Shown one piece after another: positions 42,742-52,088 of a stretch of DNA of 64,000 nucleotides. Each line of letters starts with the position of its first letter. Position 1 is the first letter of the stretch. Source of the stretch: Pedobacter psychrotolerans. Its GTDB lineage: Bacteria > Bacteroidota > Bacteroidia > Sphingobacteriales > Sphingobacteriaceae. The notes beneath the pieces are model-generated. The model did not search any database and was not told the DNA's origin. It saw nothing but the letters and a program-made list of their open reading frames with translations. Where the stretch lies: the NCBI RefSeq assembly GCF_004340665.1, contig NZ_SLWO01000007.1, positions 137,720 to 201,719 of the forward strand, written 5' to 3'. Both the position numbers and the translations under genes were made by a program.

Positions 42742-44010
42742 ATGAGTAACTTTTTATACGGAATTGATTTTGGAACAACCAATTCAGCACTCTCCATTTA
42801 CGACGAACAGAAAAAAGAGATTATTGATACGATTTCTATTCCATCACTCATTTACTTTACCGAAACTAAAAGTATGGTCGATGGAGAAAGTCACATTGTG
42901 GGTGAAAATGCCATTGAAGCTTACCTGAATGATGGCATGAAAGGACGTTTCATTAAATCCATTAAACAAATTCTCTCCAGAAGCACCTTTACAGAAACCC
43001 GGATCCATAACAAACGCTATACCGCATCAGATTTAGTTACCCTGATTCTCAAAGATCTAAAGGCGAAAGCCGATCAAATCATCGGTGAAGAATGTCATAA
43101 AGCCGTAATCGGACGGCCGGTATTTTTCGATGACGACAACACATCAAAAGACACCTTAGCCCAAACCCGGCTAAAAAAGGCCGCAGAAATGGCAGGCTTT
43201 ACAGATGTCCGTTTCCAGTTTGAGCCTATTGGGGCCGCTTTTGCTTATGAGAAAACCATTAAAAATAAAGAAAGAGTACTGGTAGCCGATTTAGGTGGAG
43301 GTACAACGGATTTCACCTACCTTATTCTAGATCCCGAAAAAGTAGGCAGCCAAAACCGGAAAAATGATATGATTGCTTCCGGTGGGATTTACATCGGTGG
43401 CGACAGTCTGGATTCTGCTTTTATGTGGGACCGCGGAACGCCATACTTCGGCAAGAACACCATGTACGAAGCAACGCCAGGAAAAAAATTGAATGTCCCT
43501 AAGTCACTTTTCGCCAATATCTGCACCTGGGATAAAATGAATTTCTTTAATGGCTTGAAAATCCAGAAAGAGATGGAAGATTACTATTATTATTCCGGTA
43601 ATGATCCGAAGTTTAAAAACCTGATTACCCTGGTAGATCAAAATTTAGGCTATTCTGTATTCAGGGCCATTGAAAAAACAAAGATTGAACTTTCCGATCA
43701 GACGCAATCTGATTTCCGTTATTCCAATATGGGAATCGAAATAGATGAAAGCATTTCTATTGAGCAATACAATGGCATTATAGAAAAGGATGTCAACAAA
43801 ATTGAAGCCTACCTCAACCAATTTATGGAAGATCACCAGATCAAACCAGAAGATATCGATTGTTTATTTTTAACCGGCGGAACATCAATGGTGGCCGCAA
43901 TTCAGCACCTGTTTAAAACCAAATTCCCACACATTCCACTCAATTCAGGAGACAATTTCAAAAGTGTAGCCAAAGGCCTGGCGTACAGCGGTTATCTTTT
44001 TGAAAATTAA
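42742..44010 (+). CDS. Hsp70-family chaperone-like protein (YegD-like)
   Basis: 422-residue ATP-binding protein of the actin/Hsp70 fold. The first phosphate loop is YGIDFGTTNSALSIYD (6-21), the second DLGGGTTDFTYLIL near 185-198, and the adenosine region FLTGGTSMVAA near 380. Residues map to the nucleotide-binding domain only; the substrate-binding beta domain of DnaK is missing, so this is the short YegD/HscC-like type. No DnaJ or GrpE partner is adjacent. Substrate unknown. First host gene beyond the element. Confidence 0.85.
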   Translation: MSNFLYGIDFGTTNSALSIYDEQKKEIIDTISIPSLIYFTETKSMVDGESHIVGENAIEAYLNDGMKGRFIKSIKQILSRSTFTETRIHNKRYTASDLVTLILKDLKAKADQIIGEECHKAVIGRPVFFDDDNTSKDTLAQTRLKKAAEMAGFTDVRFQFEPIGAAFAYEKTIKNKERVLVADLGGGTTDFTYLILDPEKVGSQNRKNDMIASGGIYIGGDSLDSAFMWDRGTPYFGKNTMYEATPGKKLNVPKSLFANICTWDKMNFFNGLKIQKEMEDYYYYSGNDPKFKNLITLVDQNLGYSVFRAIEKTKIELSDQTQSDFRYSNMGIEIDESISIEQYNGIIEKDVNKIEAYLNQFMEDHQIKPEDIDCLFLTGGTSMVAAIQHLFKTKFPHIPLNSGDNFKSVAKGLAYSGYLFEN

Positions 44011-44698
44011 GCGGCTGACCATCCAAACAACTAACCCATCTAACCGTCTAAATGACACCAGGAGATGATGGAAGAAAAAAAAAGCCCCTATCCGCCTTGC
44101 GGCACCTTTCCCCGGATGGGAAAGGGCGTAAAAAAGCATTCTTCGCACCCTGTAAAAAGCACATTACTATTTCCACCATACTATTCGGCATGAGAGGTTC
44201 TGTGTTAAATGAAGTCAGTAGATAAAAACGCAAGGATTCTTCGCTGCGCTCTGAATGACAGCAAGGTGGGAAGATTACTTTACGCATTCTGTTAGCACTT
44301 TGCTATCTGCATCCTGTTATCCGGCCTGGGAGGTGATGGAAGGAGAAGCCGTTGAAATTTTTGCACTTCCGTTTCAAAGACCTCAAAGCCGAGGTAGCGC
44401 GAACGGCTCTTTAAAAAAATCTTTATTAAAATAAAATTGAGCCCTTGTGCTAGCGCCATATAAATTTCGGCGAGCTAATCCGACATCAGATCCAAGCCTT
44501 GATTTTTTGCTTCTTTGTTATCAAGAACAAAGAAGAAGCCCTTCGGCGGCAAGCCGAGGTAAGGATAAAGTGGTGGTGAACCAATAACCAACGAATGGGT
44601 TCTGTGTGAAAATGAAGTCAGTAGATAAAAACCCAGGGATCCTTAGTACCTCATGATGACATTTCGAATGATGATACAGCCTCTGGGAAGAAATGGAA
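44011..44698. repeat. Non-coding stretch with dispersed repeats
   Basis: Two copies of GGTTCTGTGT-(n)-AATGAAGTCAGTAGATAAAA lie at 44196-44241 and 44598-44643. A CTTCTTTGTT/AACAAAGAAG hairpin lies near 44510-44534. TGATGATACAGCCTCT at the right edge also occurs near 153-168. REP-like cores TTCGCTGCGCTCTGAATGAC are present. No gene is visible. Confidence 0.6.
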
Positions 44699-45361
44699 TT
44701 AGTCAAAGTTCATTTCCGGAATTTCTCCCTCAATAATTAATCTTCCAGCAGTAGATTGTTGTATAAATTCGACACTAACGCCCGGAGCCCGTTCAACAAG
44801 TTGAAAACCACCTTCAGGTAAAACATTTAAAACAGCCAATTCAGTTACAATTTTTTTGATACACTTTACGCCTGTTAATGGTAGCGTACATGCTGACAAT
44901 AGCTTGCTCTCACCAGCCTTATTAACATGTTGCATGGCTACGATAATATTTTTCGCAGAAGCCACTAAATCCATTGCTCCTCCCATCCCTTTCACCATTT
45001 TACCTGGAATCTTCCAGTTAGCTATATCGCCATTCTCTGAAACCTCCATTGCACCTAAAATAGTCAGGTCGACTTTTTGTGCCCTGATCATTCCAAAGCT
45101 CATGGCCGAATCAAATATGGATGAACCCGGTAAAGTAGTGATGGTTTGTTTTCCGGCATTAATTAAATCGGCATCTTCCTCTCCCTCAAAAGGAAAAGGT
45201 CCCATGCCCAATAATCCATTTTCGGATTGCAGCACAACATTAATGTCTTCGGGAATATAATTAGCCACCAACGTTGGGATGCCAATTCCAAGATTTACAT
45301 AGTAACCGTCTTTTATTTCTTTCGCGATGCGTTTCGCTATTTCTTCTTTTGATAATGACAT
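44699..45361 (-). CDS. scoB: 3-oxoacid CoA-transferase subunit B
   Basis: 220-residue beta subunit of succinyl-CoA:3-ketoacid (or acetoacetate) CoA-transferase, which activates ketone bodies by swapping CoA with succinyl-CoA. NLGIGIPTLVANYIP near 23-37 and SENGLLGMG (catalytic Glu in SENG) mark it, with GGAMDLVASAKNIIVAMQH further on. It follows the alpha subunit by 55 bp, same strand, which is normal for this two-gene unit. Acetoacetate degradation is the likely pathway. Confidence 0.93.
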   Translation of the reverse strand: MSLSKEEIAKRIAKEIKDGYYVNLGIGIPTLVANYIPEDINVVLQSENGLLGMGPFPFEGEEDADLINAGKQTITTLPGSSIFDSAMSFGMIRAQKVDLTILGAMEVSENGDIANWKIPGKMVKGMGGAMDLVASAKNIIVAMQHVNKAGESKLLSACTLPLTGVKCIKKIVTELAVLNVLPEGGFQLVERAPGVSVEFIQQSTAGRLIIEGEIPEMNFD

Positions 45362-45416
45362 AATATAATTTTGAATGAGGGAATGATTGAATTAATGAAT
45401 GCTACTTACGGAGGAC

Positions 45417-46118
45417 TTAAGATTTCACACGAACAGTTCGCTGCTCGATTCTTTTTTCATAATCTTTTCCCTGAAAGATGCGATGGACATAAATTCCCGG
45501 CGTATGAATATGATCTGGATCTAATTCTCCAACAGCAACCAATTCCTCTACTTCAGCAATAGTGATTTTTCCGGCCATTGCCATTACCGGATTAAAGTTC
45601 CTGCTTGTCGAACGGAATACCAAATTACCTGCGGCATCGCCTTTCCATGCTTTTACAATTGCGAAATCTGCATCGAATGCATATTCAAGTAAATAATCTT
45701 TCCCATCAAAATTTCTAATTTCTTTACCTTCGGCTACTTCTGTTCCTACACCAGCCGGAGTAAAAATAGCGGGCATTCCATATCCGGCAGCCAAACAACG
45801 TGTTGCAAGTGTTCCCTGTGGAATTAAATCAACTTCCAATTCACCACTTAACAACTGGCGCTCAAACTCTGCGTTTTCACCTACATAGGATGAAATCATC
45901 TTTTTTACCTGACGCTGCTTTAACATCAAGCCAATGCCAAAATCATCAACACCCGCATTATTCGAGATACAAGTTAAATTTTTCACATTTTTTTTAACCA
46001 ATGCATCAATGCAATTTTCGGGAATACCACAGAGACCAAAGCCACCGAGCATGATGGTAGCGCCATCTGAAATATCTTTGATCGCTTCTTCAGCGCCTGA
46101 TACCACTTTGTTTATCAT
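45417..46118 (-). CDS. scoA: 3-oxoacid CoA-transferase subunit A
   Basis: 233-residue alpha subunit of the same enzyme. Hallmarks are IMLGGFGLCGIPENCIDAL near 22-40, the CoA loop SNNAGVDDFGIG and FTPAGVGTEVAEGK. It precedes scoB in transcription order. Together they form a heterotetrameric, cytoplasmic CoA-transferase. Complete and typical in length. Confidence 0.93.
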   Translation of the reverse strand: MINKVVSGAEEAIKDISDGATIMLGGFGLCGIPENCIDALVKKNVKNLTCISNNAGVDDFGIGLMLKQRQVKKMISSYVGENAEFERQLLSGELEVDLIPQGTLATRCLAAGYGMPAIFTPAGVGTEVAEGKEIRNFDGKDYLLEYAFDADFAIVKAWKGDAAGNLVFRSTSRNFNPVMAMAGKITIAEVEELVAVGELDPDHIHTPGIYVHRIFQGKDYEKRIEQRTVRVKS

Positions 46119-46233
46119 ATTATGAATTTTTGGTTAGGGCGCTAAATTAGTAATTGCCTTTATCAATTTCATATATCTGGACCTTTAAATCTTTTTAGAA
46201 TGCCTTTAAATTGGAATTGATCTAAACAACGCT

Positions 46234-46241
46234 TACCTTTG
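46234..46241 (+). promoter_or_regulatory. -7 element TACCTTTG of the small Cys-rich gene
   Basis: TAnnTTTG match 7 bp before the ATG at 46249, implying a leaderless or nearly leaderless message. Confidence 0.55.
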
Positions 46242-46248
46242 TAAGGCA

Positions 46249-46416
46249 ATGATTTACGAGAGAGACGAAGACAAAACATTTATTATCCCAACTGATCCTG
46301 AATTTCAAAAAGGCATGGGCTTTCTTTTTAGCTGTACAGCTGAACACAAAAAATGCTGTGAAAAATACAAAAAAGGAAAGCGCTGCAAAAAATGTCCAGG
46401 TGAGAAAAAGAAGTAA
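46249..46416 (+). CDS. Small Cys/Lys-rich protein (55 aa)
   Basis: A 55-residue frame with its own -7 box. The N-terminal half is ordinary (MIYERDEDKTFIIPTDPEF). The C-terminal half carries CTAEHKKCCEKYKKGKRCKKC, with five cysteines in C-x6-CC-x7-C-x2-C order in a Lys-rich background. This suggests a small zinc- or nucleic-acid-binding protein. It has ATG, stop and promoter, and lies alone between scoA and mutS2. I do not recognise a named family. Confidence 0.65.
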   Translation: MIYERDEDKTFIIPTDPEFQKGMGFLFSCTAEHKKCCEKYKKGKRCKKCPGEKKK

Positions 46417-46611
46417 GCTTGATCACTTACTCCTCTAATTATATTGATTAAAATCCTCAATCAAGGCCTCTAATCATCTTTAATGTCATTTATTGTATTT
46501 TATAATCACCCTAAAAGGAAACAGCAACATTCTGATCATTTCACATAGACGATTATCTTATCTATTTCCTTTTCCAACTTCACAACTACCCAACTCTCAG
46601 ACTCCCCTTTC

Positions 46612-48990
46612 TTAATTCAAATAAACGTAGGTAATTCCATCCCCACCACGATCTGCATGTTCATCTTCCATCCTATTCACCTGACTATATTTCCGAAGAT
46701 ACTCACGAATCATTTTCCTCAAAATTCCATCGCCTTTACCATGAATTAGTTTAATAGACGGAAAGCCGAGCATAATTGCCTTATCTAAATATTTTTCTAC
46801 CTCAAACAGGGCATCTTCTGTTCGTTTGCCACGGAGGTCCAACTCTGCACGAAAGCCAGAGACAGCATCGTTCATTCGGCCAGCAAAAGAACCACCACTA
46901 CTTTGTACCACTTTTTTAGCTTCCTTATTACTGATTCGTTGTACCCGATTTTTTTTAACAGTAGATCGTAAATCGCCGATAGCTAAAATGAGTTCATTTC
47001 TGTTTATTTCCAACACAATACCAGTGGTTTCGCTATCTGTAAACTTAACCCAATCGCCTATAACTATTTCACCGCCTACCACAACAGGTGCTGGTTTTGG
47101 CCGCTCTTTTGGCACCGTGTTTTTAATAAGCTCTTGCTGTAAATTTTGTCGAAGCTCCTTAGTAGCCTCCTTATCTGCCTGCTTTTCTTTGATCTCAGCA
47201 ATGGTATTTTCAACCAGTTTATTGGCGTTTTTAATAATGCTTTGTGCCTCTTGCTTCGCTTCTTTGATTAAAATCCTTCTGTTTTCATCAAGGAATGACC
47301 TTAATTTCTCATTTTCTGCGATCAGATTTTTAGCTTTATTTTGCTGATTGGCTAAACTCACCTTTACATCATAAACATTCTTTTTTTCACGTTCCAAATC
47401 AACCAACATCGTATCTACTCTATTTTGATTAGATCCGGTCTTCTCTCTGGCTAGTTGAATCACCTCTTTCGGTAACCCAATATTTTGGGCAATTTCGAAG
47501 GCATAAGAACTACCAGGCTTACCCATTTCTAAAATGTAAAGTGGTTTCATCTTTGCATTATCAAAAAGCATAGAGGCATTCTCTAATCCCGGTGTGTTCC
47601 CCGCAAATAACTTTAAATTTGAATAATGGGTGGTAATTACGCCACGTACTTTTTTATTATTAAGTACCTCCAGAACAGCCTCTGCCATGGGGCCACCAAA
47701 CTGCGGATCAGTACCGGTACCAAATTCATCAATGAGTACCATGGTTTTGGGCGAAGCATGCTCCACAAAATACCGCATCTTTTTTAAATGTGCACTATAG
47801 GTACTTAAATCGCTTTCTATCGATTGGTCATCTCCAATATCTGCAAAGATATTTTCAAAAATGCCGACCTCACTGTTTGCATCCACTGGAATCAGCAAGC
47901 CTGTCTGCAACATAATCTGCAATAAACCAACAGTTTTCATACAGACTGATTTACCTCCGGCATTTGGTCCGGAAACTAAGACAACCCGCGTTTCTGCATC
48001 AATATGAATATTTAAAGGCGTAACTGTTTTCTTTTCTGCAGCAAAAGAGATTGATAAAAGCGGATGTCTGGCATTAATCAACTTTGTTTTAGGCTCCTTT
48101 AATAAACCAGGCATTTCGGCTTCAATATCTAAGGCAAATAAAGCCTTCGCCCGCACAAAATCTAATTTAGTCAGGAAACCATGATATGAAAGTAATAATG
48201 GAGAATATGGCCTTAAGTCATCTGTAAGCGCTACTAAAATCTTAATAATCTCACGGCGTTTATCAAATTCTAAATCACGCAGCTTATTATTTAAAGTAAA
48301 AACTTCCTCCGGCTCAATGTAAACAGTTTGACCAGTGGCAGATTCATCATGTACAAATCCCTTAAGTTTACGCTTATTTTCGGCTAAAACCGGAATACAC
48401 ATCCTGCCATCGCGAATGGTTAAACTACCATCTGCTACCCAATTATTCGCAATAGCTTGCTTATAGATGCTATCCATGCGCTTACGCACATCCTGCTCAG
48501 CACGTGAAATGGCGGAAGTAATTTCCTGCAATTCTTTTGATGCATTTGGTTTGATTTTACCTTTTGCATCAATCACTGTCTCAATTTTTCTGATGATATT
48601 TTTCTCGATAGGCAAATGTTCAAAGAGTGCTTCCAAAGTAGGATATACTTCTGCCCGCTCTTCAAAAAACCGCAAAACAGAAAAAACAGTCTGTAGCGAT
48701 GTGTAAACCTGAAACCACTCATCTTCCATAAGATAAGTACCTTCTACCCTGATTTTATCAACCAGAGATTTAATATCAAAAAAAGTATTTATTTGTAATG
48801 GCTCCTGATTTTGCAGGATACTTTTAAATTCGTGGGTTTGACGTAAAAATTTATCGATTTGATCAAAACGGTTCATCACCTGCATCTTTAGCACCATTGC
48901 TTGCCCCATCGGACTTAAACAATGTTTGCTAATGAGTTGCCTTATCTCTAAAAAACCTAAACGTTCTAAACAATTCTCGGGATATAACAT
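46612..48990 (-). CDS. mutS2: Endonuclease MutS2
   Basis: 792-residue MutS-family ATPase that suppresses homologous recombination or acts in ribosome rescue. Domains: N-terminal core and clamp (about 1-320), ATPase with Walker A SGPNAGGKSVCMKT near 335 and Walker B MVLIDEFGTGTDP, coiled coil (about 515-625), and the C-terminal Smr nuclease domain ending in ELDLRGKRTEDAL and LIHGKGDGILR. The frame opens with TTG at 49005, but ATG 48990 (MLYPENCLERLG) begins 1 bp after the upstream stop and is preferred. No mismatch-recognition domain I, as expected for MutS2. Confidence 0.95.
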   Translation of the reverse strand: MLYPENCLERLGFLEIRQLISKHCLSPMGQAMVLKMQVMNRFDQIDKFLRQTHEFKSILQNQEPLQINTFFDIKSLVDKIRVEGTYLMEDEWFQVYTSLQTVFSVLRFFEERAEVYPTLEALFEHLPIEKNIIRKIETVIDAKGKIKPNASKELQEITSAISRAEQDVRKRMDSIYKQAIANNWVADGSLTIRDGRMCIPVLAENKRKLKGFVHDESATGQTVYIEPEEVFTLNNKLRDLEFDKRREIIKILVALTDDLRPYSPLLLSYHGFLTKLDFVRAKALFALDIEAEMPGLLKEPKTKLINARHPLLSISFAAEKKTVTPLNIHIDAETRVVLVSGPNAGGKSVCMKTVGLLQIMLQTGLLIPVDANSEVGIFENIFADIGDDQSIESDLSTYSAHLKKMRYFVEHASPKTMVLIDEFGTGTDPQFGGPMAEAVLEVLNNKKVRGVITTHYSNLKLFAGNTPGLENASMLFDNAKMKPLYILEMGKPGSSYAFEIAQNIGLPKEVIQLAREKTGSNQNRVDTMLVDLEREKKNVYDVKVSLANQQNKAKNLIAENEKLRSFLDENRRILIKEAKQEAQSIIKNANKLVENTIAEIKEKQADKEATKELRQNLQQELIKNTVPKERPKPAPVVVGGEIVIGDWVKFTDSETTGIVLEINRNELILAIGDLRSTVKKNRVQRISNKEAKKVVQSSGGSFAGRMNDAVSGFRAELDLRGKRTEDALFEVEKYLDKAIMLGFPSIKLIHGKGDGILRKMIREYLRKYSQVNRMEDEHADRGGDGITYVYLN

Positions 48991-48991
48991 A

Positions 48992-49549
48992 TTATTGTAC
49001 TGCAACGGCTAATGGCTTCAAATCACCACTTTTCTTGGTGTTCAAAAGCGAATCAGCTTGTGCTTTCTTTTTTTTAATTTGTGCATCTGCTTTAACCTTC
49101 GATGATGAATCTGTTTTCATCTTTTTTCTAATGGCTAAAGAATCAGCTTTAAATGTTTTAATAATTTTAATTGAATCTGCCTTAAATCTCCTTTTTAGCA
49201 ATAACGAGTCGGCCTGTTTAAGTTTAGCTTTTTGATTGTCTAAACGAGTTGAGATGACTTTATACATTTCCTGCAGTTTTTCAGGATTTTGATAATAGTA
49301 ATTTAAGCTTCTGTTGTACGCTGCAGAATCGGTATCAAATTTTTTATAAATCCCCTTATAATATGCAGCGGCCACTTTTCTGGCAGAATCCTGAACATAA
49401 ATCGTTGAAATGTAACCATCTGCAATGTGGACATCAAATAAAATGGCCTCCATCTTTTCTTCATCAATGATGCCACTTGGCGTTTTAGATTTGCAGCCAA
49501 ACCACAGTATAGCAACAATTAAACCCCACATTATCTTTTTCATGCTCAA
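48992..49549 (-). CDS. DUF4296 lipoprotein
   Basis: 185-residue lipoprotein with signal ILWFGC (Cys19) and the DUF4296 core (EEKMEAILFDVHIADGYIST near 30-49, ending before a Lys/Asp-rich tail). The C-terminal half (about 105-185) is a highly charged helix with repeated KADSL/K-A-D-S motifs, such as RRFKADSIKIIKTFKADSLA. Common across Bacteroidota; function unknown. It runs into mutS2 with a 1-bp gap, so both are probably co-transcribed. The Met two codons later is also a possible start. Confidence 0.85.
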   Translation of the reverse strand: MSMKKIMWGLIVAILWFGCKSKTPSGIIDEEKMEAILFDVHIADGYISTIYVQDSARKVAAAYYKGIYKKFDTDSAAYNRSLNYYYQNPEKLQEMYKVISTRLDNQKAKLKQADSLLLKRRFKADSIKIIKTFKADSLAIRKKMKTDSSSKVKADAQIKKKKAQADSLLNTKKSGDLKPLAVAVQ

Positions 49550-49613
49550 TTAAAGTATTATTTTTTGCCCAAATTGCGGCAAGGTTGTTAATTTTACCCA
49601 AAAATAGTTATAA

Positions 49614-50318
49614 ATGAGCATAGCTGATAATCTTAAACAATATAAAAGCGAAGTAGAGGCTGACGGTGTAAAACTGATTGCCGTTTCTAAAACACAAACT
49701 GCCGATACCATTTTAGAAGCTTACCAAGCAGGGCAACGAATTTTTGGCGAAAACATCGTTCAGGAGATGGTCGATAAACAGACACAACTTCCAGCTGATA
49801 TTGAATGGCATTTAATTGGCCATTTACAAAGCAACAAGGTTAAATACATCGCACCTTTCGTGAGCCTGATTCATGGCGTTGATAGCTTGAAATTGCTGCA
49901 GGAGATTAACAAACAAGCGCTTAAAAACAAACGGGTTATTGATTGTTTATTACAAATCTATATTGCAGATGAAGAAACTAAATTTGGCCTTGCTCATGAT
50001 GAAGCCATTGAATTACTTCGTTCCAGTGAATATAGTGAAATGAAAAATGTTAGGATTATTGGTTTAATGGGCATTGCGACAAATACCAAAAATGAAAAAC
50101 AGATTACCATTGAGTTTAATGAACTAAAGATATTTTTTGATGGATTAAAAGCAAGTTTTTTTAAGGATGAAGATTCTTTTAAAGAAATTTCGACAGGAAT
50201 GAGTGCTGATTATAAAATAGCAATAGAAGAAGGCAGTACAATGGTTCGGATTGGAAGCAGTATTTTCGGAAAACGGACCATCAAACATTTCAAAAACACA
50301 TCAGAAAATCCATCATGA
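49614..50318 (+). CDS. YggS-family PLP-binding protein (PLPBP)
   Basis: 234-residue protein that holds pyridoxal phosphate and keeps vitamin B6 and amino-acid pools in balance. The lysine that forms the Schiff base lies in LIAVSKTQTADT (about residue 26). FGENIVQEMVDKQ and WHLIGHLQSNKVKYI are family signatures, and STGMSADYKIAIEEGSTMVRIGS closes it. The stop overlaps the GNAT start by four bases, so they are coupled. Confidence 0.92.
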   Translation: MSIADNLKQYKSEVEADGVKLIAVSKTQTADTILEAYQAGQRIFGENIVQEMVDKQTQLPADIEWHLIGHLQSNKVKYIAPFVSLIHGVDSLKLLQEINKQALKNKRVIDCLLQIYIADEETKFGLAHDEAIELLRSSEYSEMKNVRIIGLMGIATNTKNEKQITIEFNELKIFFDGLKASFFKDEDSFKEISTGMSADYKIAIEEGSTMVRIGSSIFGKRTIKHFKNTSENPS

Positions 50319-50782
50319 ATTTAAATATAAGAACTGCAGAAGCCGCCGATTGCCCAAGGATGCTCGAATTGATTACTGAATTAGCTGTTTATGAGCGTGC
50401 ACCTGAAGAAGTTACCGTAAATCTTGATCATTTTATCGAAGCTGGTTTTGGCGCAAATGCTGTGTGGAAGGCTTTTGTCGCTGTAGCAGATGACACCATT
50501 ATTGGCTTCGCCTTATATTACACCCGCTATTCTACCTGGAAAGGCTGCAGATTATATCTTGAAGACTTCATTGTTACAGAAGACTTCAGGGGCCAGGGCG
50601 TTGGTAAATTACTTTTCGAAAAAGTAATTGAAGAAGCAAAAAATGGAAATTATAATGGCATGGTATGGCAGGTTTTAGACTGGAATGAACCCGCAATTAA
50701 TTTTTACAATAAATACAAAGCACATTTAGAAAGCGGATGGTTGAATGCTGCACTATCTACAGAGCAGGTTAAGGCATTTTAA
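50315..50782 (+). CDS. GNAT-family N-acetyltransferase
   Basis: 155-residue acetyltransferase. The acetyl-CoA loop is EDFRGQGVGKLLFEKV near 95-110; ALYYTRYSTWKGCRLYLEDFIV recalls the spermine/diamine acetyltransferase subgroup. Overlaps yggS by four bases and ends 1 bp before the aspartate kinase ATG. Substrate not determined; a polyamine is plausible. Confidence 0.85.
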   Translation: MNLNIRTAEAADCPRMLELITELAVYERAPEEVTVNLDHFIEAGFGANAVWKAFVAVADDTIIGFALYYTRYSTWKGCRLYLEDFIVTEDFRGQGVGKLLFEKVIEEAKNGNYNGMVWQVLDWNEPAINFYNKYKAHLESGWLNAALSTEQVKAF

Positions 50783-50783
50783 T

Positions 50784-52049
50784 ATGGATATATATAAATT
50801 TGGGGGTGCCTCAGTAAAAGATGCAGCTGGCGTAAAAAACCTTTCCACTATAGTACGAGATTACCAGAACGGCAAATTGCTGATTGTGGTTTCCGCCATG
50901 GGAAAAATGACCAATAAGCTTGAAGAATTAACGAAGGCTTATTTAGAAGGCAATGAAAATACCCATGCACTTTTAGAAGAGATAAAGCACTTCCATTTTC
51001 AAATTATAGCAGAACTTTTTGATGGCAAATCACATTCCGTTTATGATGATGTGGCCAATACTTTTGTAGAAATTGAGTGGTTAATTGAGGATGAGCCTGA
51101 TAACGATGCAGACTATATTTATGATCAGATTGTATCGATTGGTGAAGTCGTTTCTACTAAAATAGTAGCTGCATGGCTAAAGGAAAGTGGAAATAAAACC
51201 TTGTGGGCAGATGCCAGGAACTTTATTCAGACTGATAACACTTACCGTGAAGGAAAGGTCGACTGGACAAAGACTAATCTGATTATTCAGAAAGATCTTG
51301 TTCCTCTGCTTGAGGATAATATTATTGTTACCCAGGGTTTTATCGGTGGAACCAGTGAGAACTATACAACAACATTAGGAAGAGAAGGGTCGGATTATTC
51401 TGCTGCTATATTCGCCTCTTGCCTAAACGCCGATGCACTAACCATTTGGAAAGACGTTCCTGGTGTTTTAAATGCCGATCCGAAATGGTTTGACGAAACC
51501 GAACTCATTGCGCAGCTTTCCTATCATGATGCGATTGAACTTACTTACTACGGCGCTACAGTTATTCACCCAAAAACGATAAAACCCTTACAAAATAAAG
51601 GCATTCCATTATTTGTAAGATCTTTTATTCAGCCTGAAGGTACGGGAACAGCCATTACAAAAGAAAATAATCCCTTGCCGATTCCTTCTTTTATATTCAA
51701 AATTAATCAGGCACTGATCTCTATTTTCCCTAAGGACTATTCATTTATTATTGAAGAAAATCTGAGTAATATTTTTGAGCGGTTTCATAAACATAAGATC
51801 AAAATCAATACGATGTTAAATTCTGCCATTAGTTTTTCGGTAAGCATTGACGATCATCCTGAACGGATTGAACGCCTGATTGAAGATCTTTCTGCGGAGT
51901 TTACAATTAAATACAATAAAGGTCTTGAATTGGTTACCATCCGTTATTATAATCAGAACACCATTGATCGGGTTACGGTTAATAAAGATATTTTATTGGA
52001 AGTAAAAAGTCGCTATACTTGTCAAATGGTTATGAAAAATAAGTCCTGA
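50784..52049 (+). CDS. Aspartate kinase
   Basis: 421-residue kinase phosphorylating aspartate, the first step of the lysine, threonine and methionine pathway. MDIYKFGGASV begins it at 50784 (the open frame from 50745 would overlap the preceding gene). The kinase core includes TTLGREGSDYSAAIFA near 205-220 and YGATVIHPKTIKPLQNKGIP near 266-285. The C-terminal ACT-like region (about 310-421) is present. Monofunctional, without the homoserine dehydrogenase domain found in ThrA fusions. Confidence 0.93.
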   Translation: MDIYKFGGASVKDAAGVKNLSTIVRDYQNGKLLIVVSAMGKMTNKLEELTKAYLEGNENTHALLEEIKHFHFQIIAELFDGKSHSVYDDVANTFVEIEWLIEDEPDNDADYIYDQIVSIGEVVSTKIVAAWLKESGNKTLWADARNFIQTDNTYREGKVDWTKTNLIIQKDLVPLLEDNIIVTQGFIGGTSENYTTTLGREGSDYSAAIFASCLNADALTIWKDVPGVLNADPKWFDETELIAQLSYHDAIELTYYGATVIHPKTIKPLQNKGIPLFVRSFIQPEGTGTAITKENNPLPIPSFIFKINQALISIFPKDYSFIIEENLSNIFERFHKHKIKINTMLNSAISFSVSIDDHPERIERLIEDLSAEFTIKYNKGLELVTIRYYNQNTIDRVTVNKDILLEVKSRYTCQMVMKNKS

Positions 52050-52088
52050 AAGAATTCTTAACGCCATATACTGACGTAAATTTATAGA

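Noticed and set aside
46826..47347. 173-codon plus-strand ORF inside mutS2
   Set aside because: Shadow frame opposite the MutS2 C-terminal coding region; serine/phenylalanine-rich composition typical of an antisense frame.
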